Part shown: positions 1 through 8,622 of the stretch, piece by piece | How the letters are laid out: each line of letters starts with the position of its first letter | How positions within the stretch are numbered: position 1 is the stretch's first letter | Origin: Paramacrobiotus metropolitanus | Lineage: Eukaryota; Tardigrada; Eutardigrada; Parachela; Macrobiotidae | Reading direction: 5' to 3' | Length of the DNA: 64,000 nucleotides | Assembly: GCF_019649055.1 (NCBI RefSeq) | Contig: NW_026570314.1 | Span: forward strand, 62,001-126,000 | The notes under the pieces: model-generated | The model's input: the letters and a program-made list of their open reading frames with translations, nothing else | Databases searched by the model: none | What the model was told of the DNA's origin: nothing | Made by a program: the position numbers and the translations under genes

Positions 1-242
1 GGCTCAGGTTCTACAAAATTTAAGGCCATAATTTTGGAGTTAGAGAGCTTACACAACTCCGTGATAGAAGTATAAGGAGCAACCAAGGAACGCCAAAAGT
101 AAACAAACTTCTCAATATGTTCCTGGTTTGCCACGACATACGCAACAGTATCAGCGAACTTGACAAACTTACGGCGCTTCTTCTCATCTTGCTCTGCGCA
201 AATCATGCGCCCGCGCTCAGATTTGTAAAATTCCATCTCCAT
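1..242 (-). CDS. Partial ORF of unknown function, cut by the window edge
   Basis: Read on the minus strand from the ATG at 242, 80 codons stay open until the sequence runs out at base 1. The product begins MEMEFYKSERGRM and is rich in charged residues with a basic KKRRK stretch near residue 22. I do not recognise the family. It lies in the same orientation as element A and downstream of its third ORF. It could be a further element ORF or the first exon of a neighbouring gene. No LTR separates it from element A in this window. Confidence 0.35.
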   Translation of the reverse strand, partial: MEMEFYKSERGRMICAEQDEKKRRKFVKFADTVAYVVANQEHIEKFVYFWRSLVAPYTSITELCKLSNSKIMALNFVEPE

Positions 243-857
243 TCTGAGAAAGAGGAGAAATTTAGACCAGAGGAGAGGAGATTTACGATTGAAAATAAAA
301 ATGATAGAAGATGTAAGGCTACAAGTCCGAACATGAAAAAGTGCTGACGCACTGCTCTGCAGCAACCGGAAACAGCTGTACGCCCCAAACTGCGACTGCC
401 CTAACATTTGGCGACATACGGCCGGCTGATACAGCGACTACCAACTGCTACATGTTAAAGCGTGAAAAAGTGAGGTTTTCCGCTAAATTTAGAAAAGCTT
501 GTGGATTTGAATTATTCCATGGTATTTCCATGAAATTTTGTGCAGCTTCTAGCGAGGATAAGATTTATTATTTAACCATACGAGTTATTGGCCAGCGACA
601 AAACACCATCTTTTAATCCCCTTGCATCATCAACAGTAAGTGAAAACAGTATCGTAAACAGCTAAAAATGCTATTCCTAATATTCTAAACAGCTGATTCT
701 TGGAACTAAAACTAGAGATCTGTACATAGTAATTTCAAAATAGCGGAAGAATATTTCCGTTAACCAAACGACGCTGCTTGATATAGAACAGTGACAGCTA
801 GAGAATGATAAAAACAAACGTAAATAGCTGACAGTGCATAAAATCTACAGGGAATTA
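243..857. other. No gene or LTR recognised
   Basis: AT-rich stretch between the edge ORF and the third ORF of element A. I looked for a copy of the LTR seen at 13436-14024 and did not find one. If the 3' LTR of element A exists it lies to the left of this window or has been lost. Confidence 0.5.
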
Positions 858-1787
858 CTACACAGCAGCGCCCATGTTGTCATCATCGTCCCGGCCTGGA
901 TGGTGGCGCTTGGCAATAGAAGCATCCAATCTGCCTGGTCCGCGTTTCTCCTGTCCTTCCTCCAGCAACCAGCGAACCTGTTGCATTTCCTGCCAACGTT
1001 GTGCTGCAGAGCGCGGATCTGCTGCATTCAAACGCTCATAAAAGCGATGCTCCGCTTCCAATCGTAAGTCTTCGTCGATAGTAGAAACTTCATCTTCAAT
1101 GTGTTGATTATACACATCGACTAGTGTGACAACAGCACCGCGGTCTCCCGTTTCGCCAGGAACATAATCCAACGCAGTGAGGAACTCAACGGGGTTGCGT
1201 ACAACATTGATGCCGTGGTTCCGACGAAGTTCGCAGACAATCTGCCCGATGAGCCACCCTTGTCGGAAATCGACCCGCAGGTAACGAAGCAACGCATAAT
1301 GTGCATCCTTTTTCAAATCCAAAGTGTGGACAAAGCGATTATATTTGCCCAGCGTCATTTGCGAACCATTCTGGTAAATCTTGCCGCGGAAACGCAGACG
1401 GGTATCCGGATGCAATTCAACATAATCCGTGTCTGGATTGTGAGGGCAGTGAATTAATCCAGACGGAGGAATGTAACTCTTTCCTCCACGAGCATAATCA
1501 TATGGAGATAGCGGAACGCCACAATCAACCATACGAGTCGACCATTCAAATGTTGGTTCTGGCCATCCGACATGAGGATCAGGGTACATTGGCGGCCGGA
1601 CATCTGCTAAAACATCTGCCAAAACCTGCACCGAATCCTCGGAAGAACTAGTGCTTTCTTCCTGCTGCTGAGAGCGGTGTGGAGGCAATCTCGGACGATG
1701 CATCGTAAGTGCCAACAAAAACCAGAGCAAAATTGTAAGCGGAAATTTGCGACGAGACTTAAGGCTAGTTCGCAAATTCGAGTAGCT
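858..1787 (-). CDS. Element A third ORF, in the env position, function unknown
   Basis: About 305 codons are open downstream of pol, starting after a TAA near 1790. The first in-frame ATG comes about 25 codons in, so the ORF may be reached by splicing. The N-terminus is basic and then has a short hydrophobic run (FPLTILLWFLLALTM) that could be a signal or membrane segment. The middle contains a proline-rich part and an aromatic-rich globular stretch. The C-terminus is very acidic (GRDDDDN). There is no cysteine-rich ectodomain or second membrane anchor, so it does not look like a usual envelope protein. I cannot assign a function. Confidence 0.5.
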   Translation of the reverse strand, partial: SYSNLRTSLKSRRKFPLTILLWFLLALTMHRPRLPPHRSQQQEESTSSSEDSVQVLADVLADVRPPMYPDPHVGWPEPTFEWSTRMVDCGVPLSPYDYARGGKSYIPPSGLIHCPHNPDTDYVELHPDTRLRFRGKIYQNGSQMTLGKYNRFVHTLDLKKDAHYALLRYLRVDFRQGWLIGQIVCELRRNHGINVVRNPVEFLTALDYVPGETGDRGAVVTLVDVYNQHIEDEVSTIDEDLRLEAEHRFYERLNAADPRSAAQRWQEMQQVRWLLEEGQEKRGPGRLDASIAKRHHPGRDDDDNMGAAV

Positions 1788-2046
1788 AACACTGATTTAC
1801 AGGTGCTGATTTGAACTTCTAACGAGTACGAATGAATAACTGCGCCGAAAGAAAATCCGCACGGGAGCAACAAACTCTACGTCACTACCGCTGTCCAATG
1901 GCGATTCAGCAATTTGCGCATTGTACGTACAACAACTCCTTCGGGGGTTTCGGGGATTTTCAGAATACAGGTAAAATTATAAAATTAAGAGCAATCTAAA
2001 ATTGAAATTCAAAATACTGTACATAATTACACGGCCGCTCGGCCCT

Positions 2047-2913
2047 TTAAACAGTGTTGCACAGCGTGCAGATTTTGCAGTATTTCAGCAGATCATGCCG
2101 CATTTCCGGCCAGAAAAATCGGAGTTGCTTATATAGATATTCGAATGGTGTAATTGCACTATGATATTTGTGCACCAGGCGCCGGTGTACTGATTCAACC
2201 AATATTTTACGCCACTGGAATGGTATGAATATTTTAGGGACACGCTTCACGATATCGGCCTTTTCTCCGTAATGACAAATAATACCGTTAATTTTCAGGA
2301 CTAAAGGAAGATGCCAAGCGGCGTACGGGGATTCCTCCAATGTGCAATCACCATCAACTACAGCATCCCACAGCATGGTGTCGCTGCACTCCATTTGCCG
2401 AAATTTCCAAAACTCCCGTTTGTCCAAGGCATCGTCAGTGATCACGCCCTGGGGCCAAAACTGTTCAATCGGACGCGCCCAAGCCGGAGCTGGTAAAATC
2501 TTCTGTTCAGAGACAACCGGAGATACTGGCACCAACACAGGAGCAATTTCCATCGCATTACAGGTAATGGGCGGTGAATTGCTAGCCGGCGGTTCAACGA
2601 GCACAGATATACTTTCCGTAGTCTGGGATATATTCGGAACAGCAGTATTTCGGCTATTTGTAATAATACGCTTTCTATTATCCGCAGATGGGTCTCTCTT
2701 GCGTTTTTTGTCATTGCTTTCATTGATGAGTCTCTCTACAGGTTTCACCACGCGCCCGGAGCGAGTCCTAAGTAACGGGACTTTTTCCATCTCTTCATCC
2801 AAGTATTCGGCGTATTCAGCGTCCAACTTGGAGGATGCCGCATCAACAGATGGAATGACCGGTGGCGGCGCGGGCGCGTCAACAACTTCAGCAGGACACT
2901 CTTCTCCACACAA
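2047..2913 (-). pseudogene. Element A pol, C-terminal segment with an extra HHCC zinc module
   Basis: This 288-codon frame continues pol after a frame break near 2900. It starts with a proline/alanine-rich stretch, then LRTRSGRVVKP, a motif that commonly follows the integrase C-terminal domain in Gypsy elements. It ends with a module laid out like an integrase zinc domain: an FW..RQ..D opening, FIPFQWR, H-x4-H (HRRLVH), FWPEM and CKICTLC just before the stop. This is the third such module in the element and sits after the integrase, which is unusual. Whether it still binds zinc or integrates with the capsid is unknown. Confidence 0.7.
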
Positions 2914-3320
2914 TCCAGCAACTTAGGTAATTGCTCATCCTGTAGTATAGTGTCAACGTCGCGAAAATTATAGGGTTTTAAGCGGCTAACGTGGATTGTT
3001 TCAACTTTAACGTTTCCACGTCTATTACTCTTTACAACATAGTGCACTGGCCCAGACGGGCGCACAATTATTTCCCATCCAGCAGTCCAGCGGGGCATAA
3101 GAAACGGATTTTTGCCCACTTTTCTGTGAAGTACGTACACCAGGACTTGATCGCCCGACTTATAGGTAACATGTGAAATGTTCGAATCATAACGAATTTT
3201 GTCTTTCAGTATATGCCGGAACTCCTCTGCATTGACCAAGTCCAATGCCTCACCAAGGCCACGCTGCATCTGCTGCACAAAAACATGAGCGGGAACAACA
3301 GGGTCGTCTTCAAACGGCAA
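2745..3320 (-). pseudogene. Element A integrase C-terminal domain, out of frame with the core
   Basis: The reading frame shifts by +1 near 3315, directly after the integrase motif EMRLPVNN, and this segment carries on with LPFEDDPVVPAH. It contains the typical SH3-like tail of Gypsy integrases (SGDQVLVYVL, then GPVHYVV and VSRLKPYNF). The frame is lost again near 2900, where the useful coding passes to the 2913-2047 frame. The residues after about 135 of this frame (KLLTRPRRH onward) are probably a wrong-frame artefact. Confidence 0.7.
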
Positions 3321-6300
3321 AGTTATTGACGGGTAAGCGCATCTCGGTGCCGTGCATCATGAAGAATGGTGTGCGGCCCGTTCGCTCCACTACCTTACTG
3401 TTAAAGGCAGCACAAAGTGCTGGAAGAAAAATATCCCAGTCACTTTGTTGCTCATTTACGTACTTCGCCAAAGCCTTCTTAATTTCACCGACACGTTTTT
3501 CAACCAAACCATTTCCTTGCTGATGACCTGACGCCGTCGGTGCGTGAGCAAGACCAGCGAGAGCTAAAAGCTCACGAAACATTTCAGACATAAAGTTGCT
3601 GCCACGATCTGACGTAATGTGAATCGGCATACCAAAAACTGTTAAAATACGCCGATAAAAGAATAATGCCAAGGTGGCGGCATCGTTTCTCTCTACTGCT
3701 TCAGCAACGATATATTTGCTTCCGTAATCGACTGCAATAATAATGTTTTTATTTCCGGATTCTGTCGTTGGGAGAGCCGGAGCAACATCGATTGCCCATA
3801 CCAATCGTGGTGGAACTGTCGGATTCGACTGCAGAGCGCCAGCCGGGGCTGTAGCAGGGACATTTTGGGCGAGACACGCCGCACAGGATGCACAGTAATT
3901 CTTCACCGACTCAAACATCCGTGGCCAATAAAAGTATTTATACATCCGCTTGTAAGTAGCTAAAACTCCTAAATGCGCCGCTAAAGGTGAGTCATGATTA
4001 TCCTGTAAAAACTGTAAACGCCAGTGCACTGGCACGTACATACAATAATAGATTTTGCGATTCAATTCGAACTTGTAATATACTACACCCTGTTTAACCA
4101 CAAATTTAGTCAAGTGTAGCTGCTCGTGCTCTGACATTTTTTCCTTTTTGTTCTCCAAGAGTAACCGCCATCGGACGATGCGCGCATCACGGGATTGTTC
4201 TTCAGCCCAATACGAGGCTTTGTCATCCGTAATCAACTTTTGCACTTTGTCCGCGTCAAAGGCCTTCATGTCTTCCTCAGAAACCGCCTTAACTTCCGCC
4301 GACATCATTTCAAAGCGGATGTCCACATAATCTCGTTCCAAAATTGCGAAGCAACACTCAATCATCGCTGCATCACCAGCAAAAGGGTAAGTTTGCCGAT
4401 AATCAAATTCAATATCTGAATCGTCAGAGTCGGGTTCTGGTTGTTCTCCTGGATTTCTGCTTAAAGCGTCAGCAATAACGTTCTCTTTTTCAGGGATGTG
4501 GACAGGCTTAGTGTTAAATTGCTGTATATACAATGCACAGCGTCCAAGGCGGCCAGCAGCATCACGCATGTTATTTAAAAACACCAAAGCCTGGTGATCG
4601 GTCTGGACTTCAAACTGATAATCGGACAGGTAATGCTTCCATTTCTTTAACGCACAAATAACCGCATAAGCCTCAAGTTCTGTAGGAAAGTAAAGTCTCT
4701 TCTGTGTCTCTGTTGATTTACGACTTAAATACGCAATAGGTCTCCAATTGGTCGGAACATCGGTCGGCTTATCCCGCGGACATTGCATAAGCACTGCGCC
4801 GACCGCAATAGTGCTAGCATCGACTACTACACGCGACAAAGCCTCTGGATCATAACGGGCCAGGACCGGCGCCGTAACCAAGGCCTCCTTCAACTGCTCG
4901 ACCGCTCTACACTGATCAGTTCCCCACTCAAAGGTAACTTTTTTAGGAATTAATTTCTGAAGCGGCTCAGCAATTTCTTGGAAGTTTTTAATGAATTGGC
5001 GATAATATCCTACCATGCCTAAAAACCTTAAAATGTCCTTCTTATCTTTTATAGGGCCGAAGTCCTTAACAGCCTGGATTTTCTCTGGATCTGTGCTTAT
5101 TCCAAACTGGTCAACGGTATGTCCCAAAAACGTAATGGAGTTGACGAATAATTCTGTTTTTTCAGGGTTAATCGTCCAGCCACACTCCTGGAGCCTGAGG
5201 AAGAGCTCCCGTAAATCCCGCATATGATCAGCCAGGTTTTTGCTAAAGACAATAATGTCATCAATGAATACAAGCACGTTCCTCCACTTCATATTCGCAA
5301 ATGTCAAATCCATGGCCCGCTGAAATGCAGAAGGCGCGTCCTTCATCCCAAACGGTAAGACTTTATATTGAAACGTGAACTCTTCTCCAACCATTGTTGT
5401 CTTACACCGGTCTTCCGGTTTAATCTTTATTTGCCAAAAGCCACTTTTTAAATCAATTTTGCTGAACACGGTGGCTTTATCTAATGCATTAAGAATATCG
5501 TCCACTCTAGGGAGCGGATAACTGCTACCCATTAATCTCTCATTGAGCTTTCGAAAATCCACGGTTAAGCGGCGAGATTTGTCCTTCTTTTTCACTATAC
5601 AAATAGGACTACCCCACGCCGAGTTAGTCGGTTCGATTATGCCGTCTTTAATCATTTCCTGTGTTTTAGCTTGGAGCCATTTTCTATCTTCGAACGAAGT
5701 GCGATACGGAGGAGTTCGAACCGGCAAACTCGTTCCCGTGTCTACAGAGTGCTCATATATGGTACAACATCCGACAGGACGCGCTTTCGTCGGTAACACA
5801 GACTTCGCCTCGTAAAATATAGCTTTTAATTCTTCTTTACTCGGACAAATATCACCAACCTTAATTTTTGCAAAGGTTTCTTCTGTTTCATGGTCTATGA
5901 CACTAGCGGCTGGCGGCGGAAGCTGCATAGCTTTACACTCATTAAGCTTCTCCGGGACTGGAACTCCCTGCCGATCGCGCGAAACACCACAAGACTCATC
6001 ATGGTAACTTTCAAGGAACTCTGGTGAGTCCATTTGGTACACTGCATCGACTAACGCAAGTTCACCAAGGTTTGTTTGTTCATTAAGGACTAGCGGTTTG
6101 TCTGAGACATTGACTACGCAGACTCTGCAATTGCCGTACTCATTTAACGTTAAGACGTCGTCTAACAGGACTGCGTTTTTATTTGTTTCAGGGATACAAC
6201 CTTCATATAAAAACGGCTGCGTGTACAGGTACTCATCTTGAAATTCCATGAACTGTTCATCCGACATTGCCGTTGTAGCGCGAATAATTCCTTGTGAGTG

Positions 6301-8622
6301 GGGCTGAATTATGACAGGAGAGGCCGGAAATAGCTCCATTTTAAAGCAATCAATCGGGCCGGGTTCAGGCTCAAAGCGATAAATGTCCTGTTCCGCGTAA
6401 TTAATCTCTGTCTGTGCTTGGGCTTGTTTCAGATGGGCGTCCCTATACGCCAACTCAATTGCATCTTTCGTATATACGCAAGCCGGGATCTCTGTGGACT
6501 CACGGACATCCTGCGATCGCTTGGGAAGATTTTTGGCAGTCGGTTGCTGAGCAGGGAGTGGCTGCGCGGTTTCAGCGGACATCTGACTCGCTGCTTCCCG
6601 CTCTGCATATTCGCGTTTAATCCTTCGGCTGTAACTGGACTTTTTCCGGCGAGGCGAACTTCTTGCCGAACCTTCCATTGACGGCTCGTAATTTCCCACA
6701 GTAGGTTGCGCTGCATTAGTCGCCACAGACTCACTCAATGCTTTTTGCTTCTGAATTTCGTTCCAAATCTCCCACTGCTCGTTAATATCTACGTCTACTG
6801 GAGAGTCGTAAGAGGCCCTGACTGCCGGAGGAAGCAAATCCAACATCTGATCACTGATCAACTTATGATTTTGCGGTGAGTCACCCACTATTTGCGAGTT
6901 TATTTCTCTTTGCTTCTCCGCCTGTCTATCCTCGTAGGAAACCGGACAAGGACCAACACTTATCGGCGGCATTCCCTGTACAGGGATAAAGTTTCCATCC
7001 TCGAATTCACCTGCCGGAGCCGGATTATCGACAGAAAAGGTAACTTTACGCTTCCCTTTAACTTTCTGAGCGGCTAACTGTTCATTTCTTTTTAACGTTT
7101 CGAAATGCTGTCGATCATTAACTGAATTTCGGCACGTGTCACAATTTCTCTCGTATCGTTCGATTTCAATTATGCAGTCCGGCCAGTAAAACAATTTGAC
7201 TAAATACGGGTACAATCTTTCACAGCGGCCGTAAACTTGCTTATGAACCAGAATATCGTGGAAACAGGCTATCGATTTTTGTCGCCATTGGTGCGGCACG
7301 TAAATCCTCGGACATGCACCGGAGTGATCGGGCACTCTGCACAGAATTCCTTCACAGATGGTAAACCGATTTATTTCGTACTTAGTATAATTAGTATTTG
7401 CATGCGACGGCTTTTTATACATCTTGTACCACATACGGCTATCTACACACATTTGTTGCGTTTCGCGCCAAAACTGCGGGTCACGGAACATTTTCTCTGT
7501 AGGGAATAAGCCTTTATCCTGCGGCCTATCCATCGGCGTCATCCATTTTTTCAACTCTGGATTCCGTGCCATGTACGACGGATAATCATGGACTTCATCG
7601 ACATCTCTGCGATCGCGCTCAACAGGTATGACATTTAATAATTTATTGTCAATGCTTAGACACTCCACAGATTTAGAAGACTTCCGCACAACTCCCATAT
7701 ATAAGTATCTTGTTGCAGGATGCTGCTGGAGTACTGCATCAAGCGAGGAGATTTGGATTGGAAGCTGCAGGGAATCTTCACCCCCACGAACTTGACTGGA
7801 GTCAGCATAAGGCACAGGACTAACTGATGCTGAAGACGAGATGCTTGCACTACTCGAGCTGCTTGTCGGCGGCGGCGAAGAGACTTTCTCACTCTTAATC
7901 TGCGGCTGGGAAGACGCTTGCTCTCCCCCCCACGAACTTGACTGGATACTATTTACAACAGGTTCTCCGCCTCCCCCACGAACTTGACTTTGTTCTGGGA
8001 TTTTCTCTTTCTTAATCTCCTTTTTAATTACAGGTTTGACCGGTTCGTCGGCGACGGAAGCTGCCTTGGGCAAATATTGCCGGATCATTTCCTGTACCAC
8101 GCTCCGTACAAACTCCTCATCACGTTGATCAGATCCAACTTTAACCGGTGCAGCATTCACGGGCACAACTTCTTTAACTTCAGCTTTTGCTGGTACATCG
8201 ACGACATTTGTCTTGTTAGATTGTGTCGGCTGAGTCAAGCGAGGCCACGACTGCTTCGCCTTCTGCAAGTGTAAGATACAGATTTCTGGATCAGCTTTTG
8301 CCAAAATTAGATGGGCTGATTCGTAGGGAACGAATTTTGCCTCTTTAGCAACACCGATGCGTTCGGTTAACATCAGAGCCGGAATCGCAGGCGACGGTTT
8401 GACTCCCGGAGGGATCAGTGGATCAAAGTCATGAGACCGAATAACATCAGACATCAGGTGAGTTTCACGGCGTAAAAATGCCGGTGCATTAGACGGTCTG
8501 CGCGACAGGCGCCACGTCATCGTATTCATGTCTAGGATAAAAGGCTTCATAGCTAAAAAGTCTAAACCTAAAACAACGTGATCTCTGTCGAAAGTAGAAC
8601 TGACCAATATCCCAAATCCCAA
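3310..8622 (-). CDS. pol: Element A Pol: protease end, spacer, RT, RNase H, integrase
   Basis: A 1770-codon frame with no own ATG; it opens with TTG and continues the protease of the upstream frame (VLGLDFLAM is the retropepsin C-terminal motif). About 900 residues separate protease from RT. They hold low-complexity serine runs, three short repeats around SQVRGG, and an HHCC module at about 385-500 (H-x4-H, CDTC). RT follows, with LPFGMKDAPSAFQ and the catalytic FIDD near residue 1119. RNase H has VVDAS and QTDHQAL near 1344. Integrase has its zinc domain near 1544-1580 (H-x6-H, CASC), then the D, D, E core (AIDVAP, ITSDRGSNF, GLVEKRVGE). The catalytic residues look present, so the enzyme parts may have been active recently. 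Confidence 0.85.
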   Translation of the reverse strand: MGFGILVSSTFDRDHVVLGLDFLAMKPFILDMNTMTWRLSRRPSNAPAFLRRETHLMSDVIRSHDFDPLIPPGVKPSPAIPALMLTERIGVAKEAKFVPYESAHLILAKADPEICILHLQKAKQSWPRLTQPTQSNKTNVVDVPAKAEVKEVVPVNAAPVKVGSDQRDEEFVRSVVQEMIRQYLPKAASVADEPVKPVIKKEIKKEKIPEQSQVRGGGGEPVVNSIQSSSWGGEQASSQPQIKSEKVSSPPPTSSSSSASISSSASVSPVPYADSSQVRGGEDSLQLPIQISSLDAVLQQHPATRYLYMGVVRKSSKSVECLSIDNKLLNVIPVERDRRDVDEVHDYPSYMARNPELKKWMTPMDRPQDKGLFPTEKMFRDPQFWRETQQMCVDSRMWYKMYKKPSHANTNYTKYEINRFTICEGILCRVPDHSGACPRIYVPHQWRQKSIACFHDILVHKQVYGRCERLYPYLVKLFYWPDCIIEIERYERNCDTCRNSVNDRQHFETLKRNEQLAAQKVKGKRKVTFSVDNPAPAGEFEDGNFIPVQGMPPISVGPCPVSYEDRQAEKQREINSQIVGDSPQNHKLISDQMLDLLPPAVRASYDSPVDVDINEQWEIWNEIQKQKALSESVATNAAQPTVGNYEPSMEGSARSSPRRKKSSYSRRIKREYAEREAASQMSAETAQPLPAQQPTAKNLPKRSQDVRESTEIPACVYTKDAIELAYRDAHLKQAQAQTEINYAEQDIYRFEPEPGPIDCFKMELFPASPVIIQPHSQGIIRATTAMSDEQFMEFQDEYLYTQPFLYEGCIPETNKNAVLLDDVLTLNEYGNCRVCVVNVSDKPLVLNEQTNLGELALVDAVYQMDSPEFLESYHDESCGVSRDRQGVPVPEKLNECKAMQLPPPAASVIDHETEETFAKIKVGDICPSKEELKAIFYEAKSVLPTKARPVGCCTIYEHSVDTGTSLPVRTPPYRTSFEDRKWLQAKTQEMIKDGIIEPTNSAWGSPICIVKKKDKSRRLTVDFRKLNERLMGSSYPLPRVDDILNALDKATVFSKIDLKSGFWQIKIKPEDRCKTTMVGEEFTFQYKVLPFGMKDAPSAFQRAMDLTFANMKWRNVLVFIDDIIVFSKNLADHMRDLRELFLRLQECGWTINPEKTELFVNSITFLGHTVDQFGISTDPEKIQAVKDFGPIKDKKDILRFLGMVGYYRQFIKNFQEIAEPLQKLIPKKVTFEWGTDQCRAVEQLKEALVTAPVLARYDPEALSRVVVDASTIAVGAVLMQCPRDKPTDVPTNWRPIAYLSRKSTETQKRLYFPTELEAYAVICALKKWKHYLSDYQFEVQTDHQALVFLNNMRDAAGRLGRCALYIQQFNTKPVHIPEKENVIADALSRNPGEQPEPDSDDSDIEFDYRQTYPFAGDAAMIECCFAILERDYVDIRFEMMSAEVKAVSEEDMKAFDADKVQKLITDDKASYWAEEQSRDARIVRWRLLLENKKEKMSEHEQLHLTKFVVKQGVVYYKFELNRKIYYCMYVPVHWRLQFLQDNHDSPLAAHLGVLATYKRMYKYFYWPRMFESVKNYCASCAACLAQNVPATAPAGALQSNPTVPPRLVWAIDVAPALPTTESGNKNIIIAVDYGSKYIVAEAVERNDAATLALFFYRRILTVFGMPIHITSDRGSNFMSEMFRELLALAGLAHAPTASGHQQGNGLVEKRVGEIKKALAKYVNEQQSDWDIFLPALCAAFNSKVVERTGRTPFFMMHGTEMRLPVNNFAV

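Noticed and set aside
1-60. TTAAGGCCATAATTTTGG resembling the inverted repeat at 40057 and 41017
   Set aside because: The match is about 18 bp with mismatches, and here it lies inside an open reading frame, so chance is likely.
2342-2926. 194-codon ORF on the plus strand
   Set aside because: Antisense to the well supported element A pol C-terminal segment.
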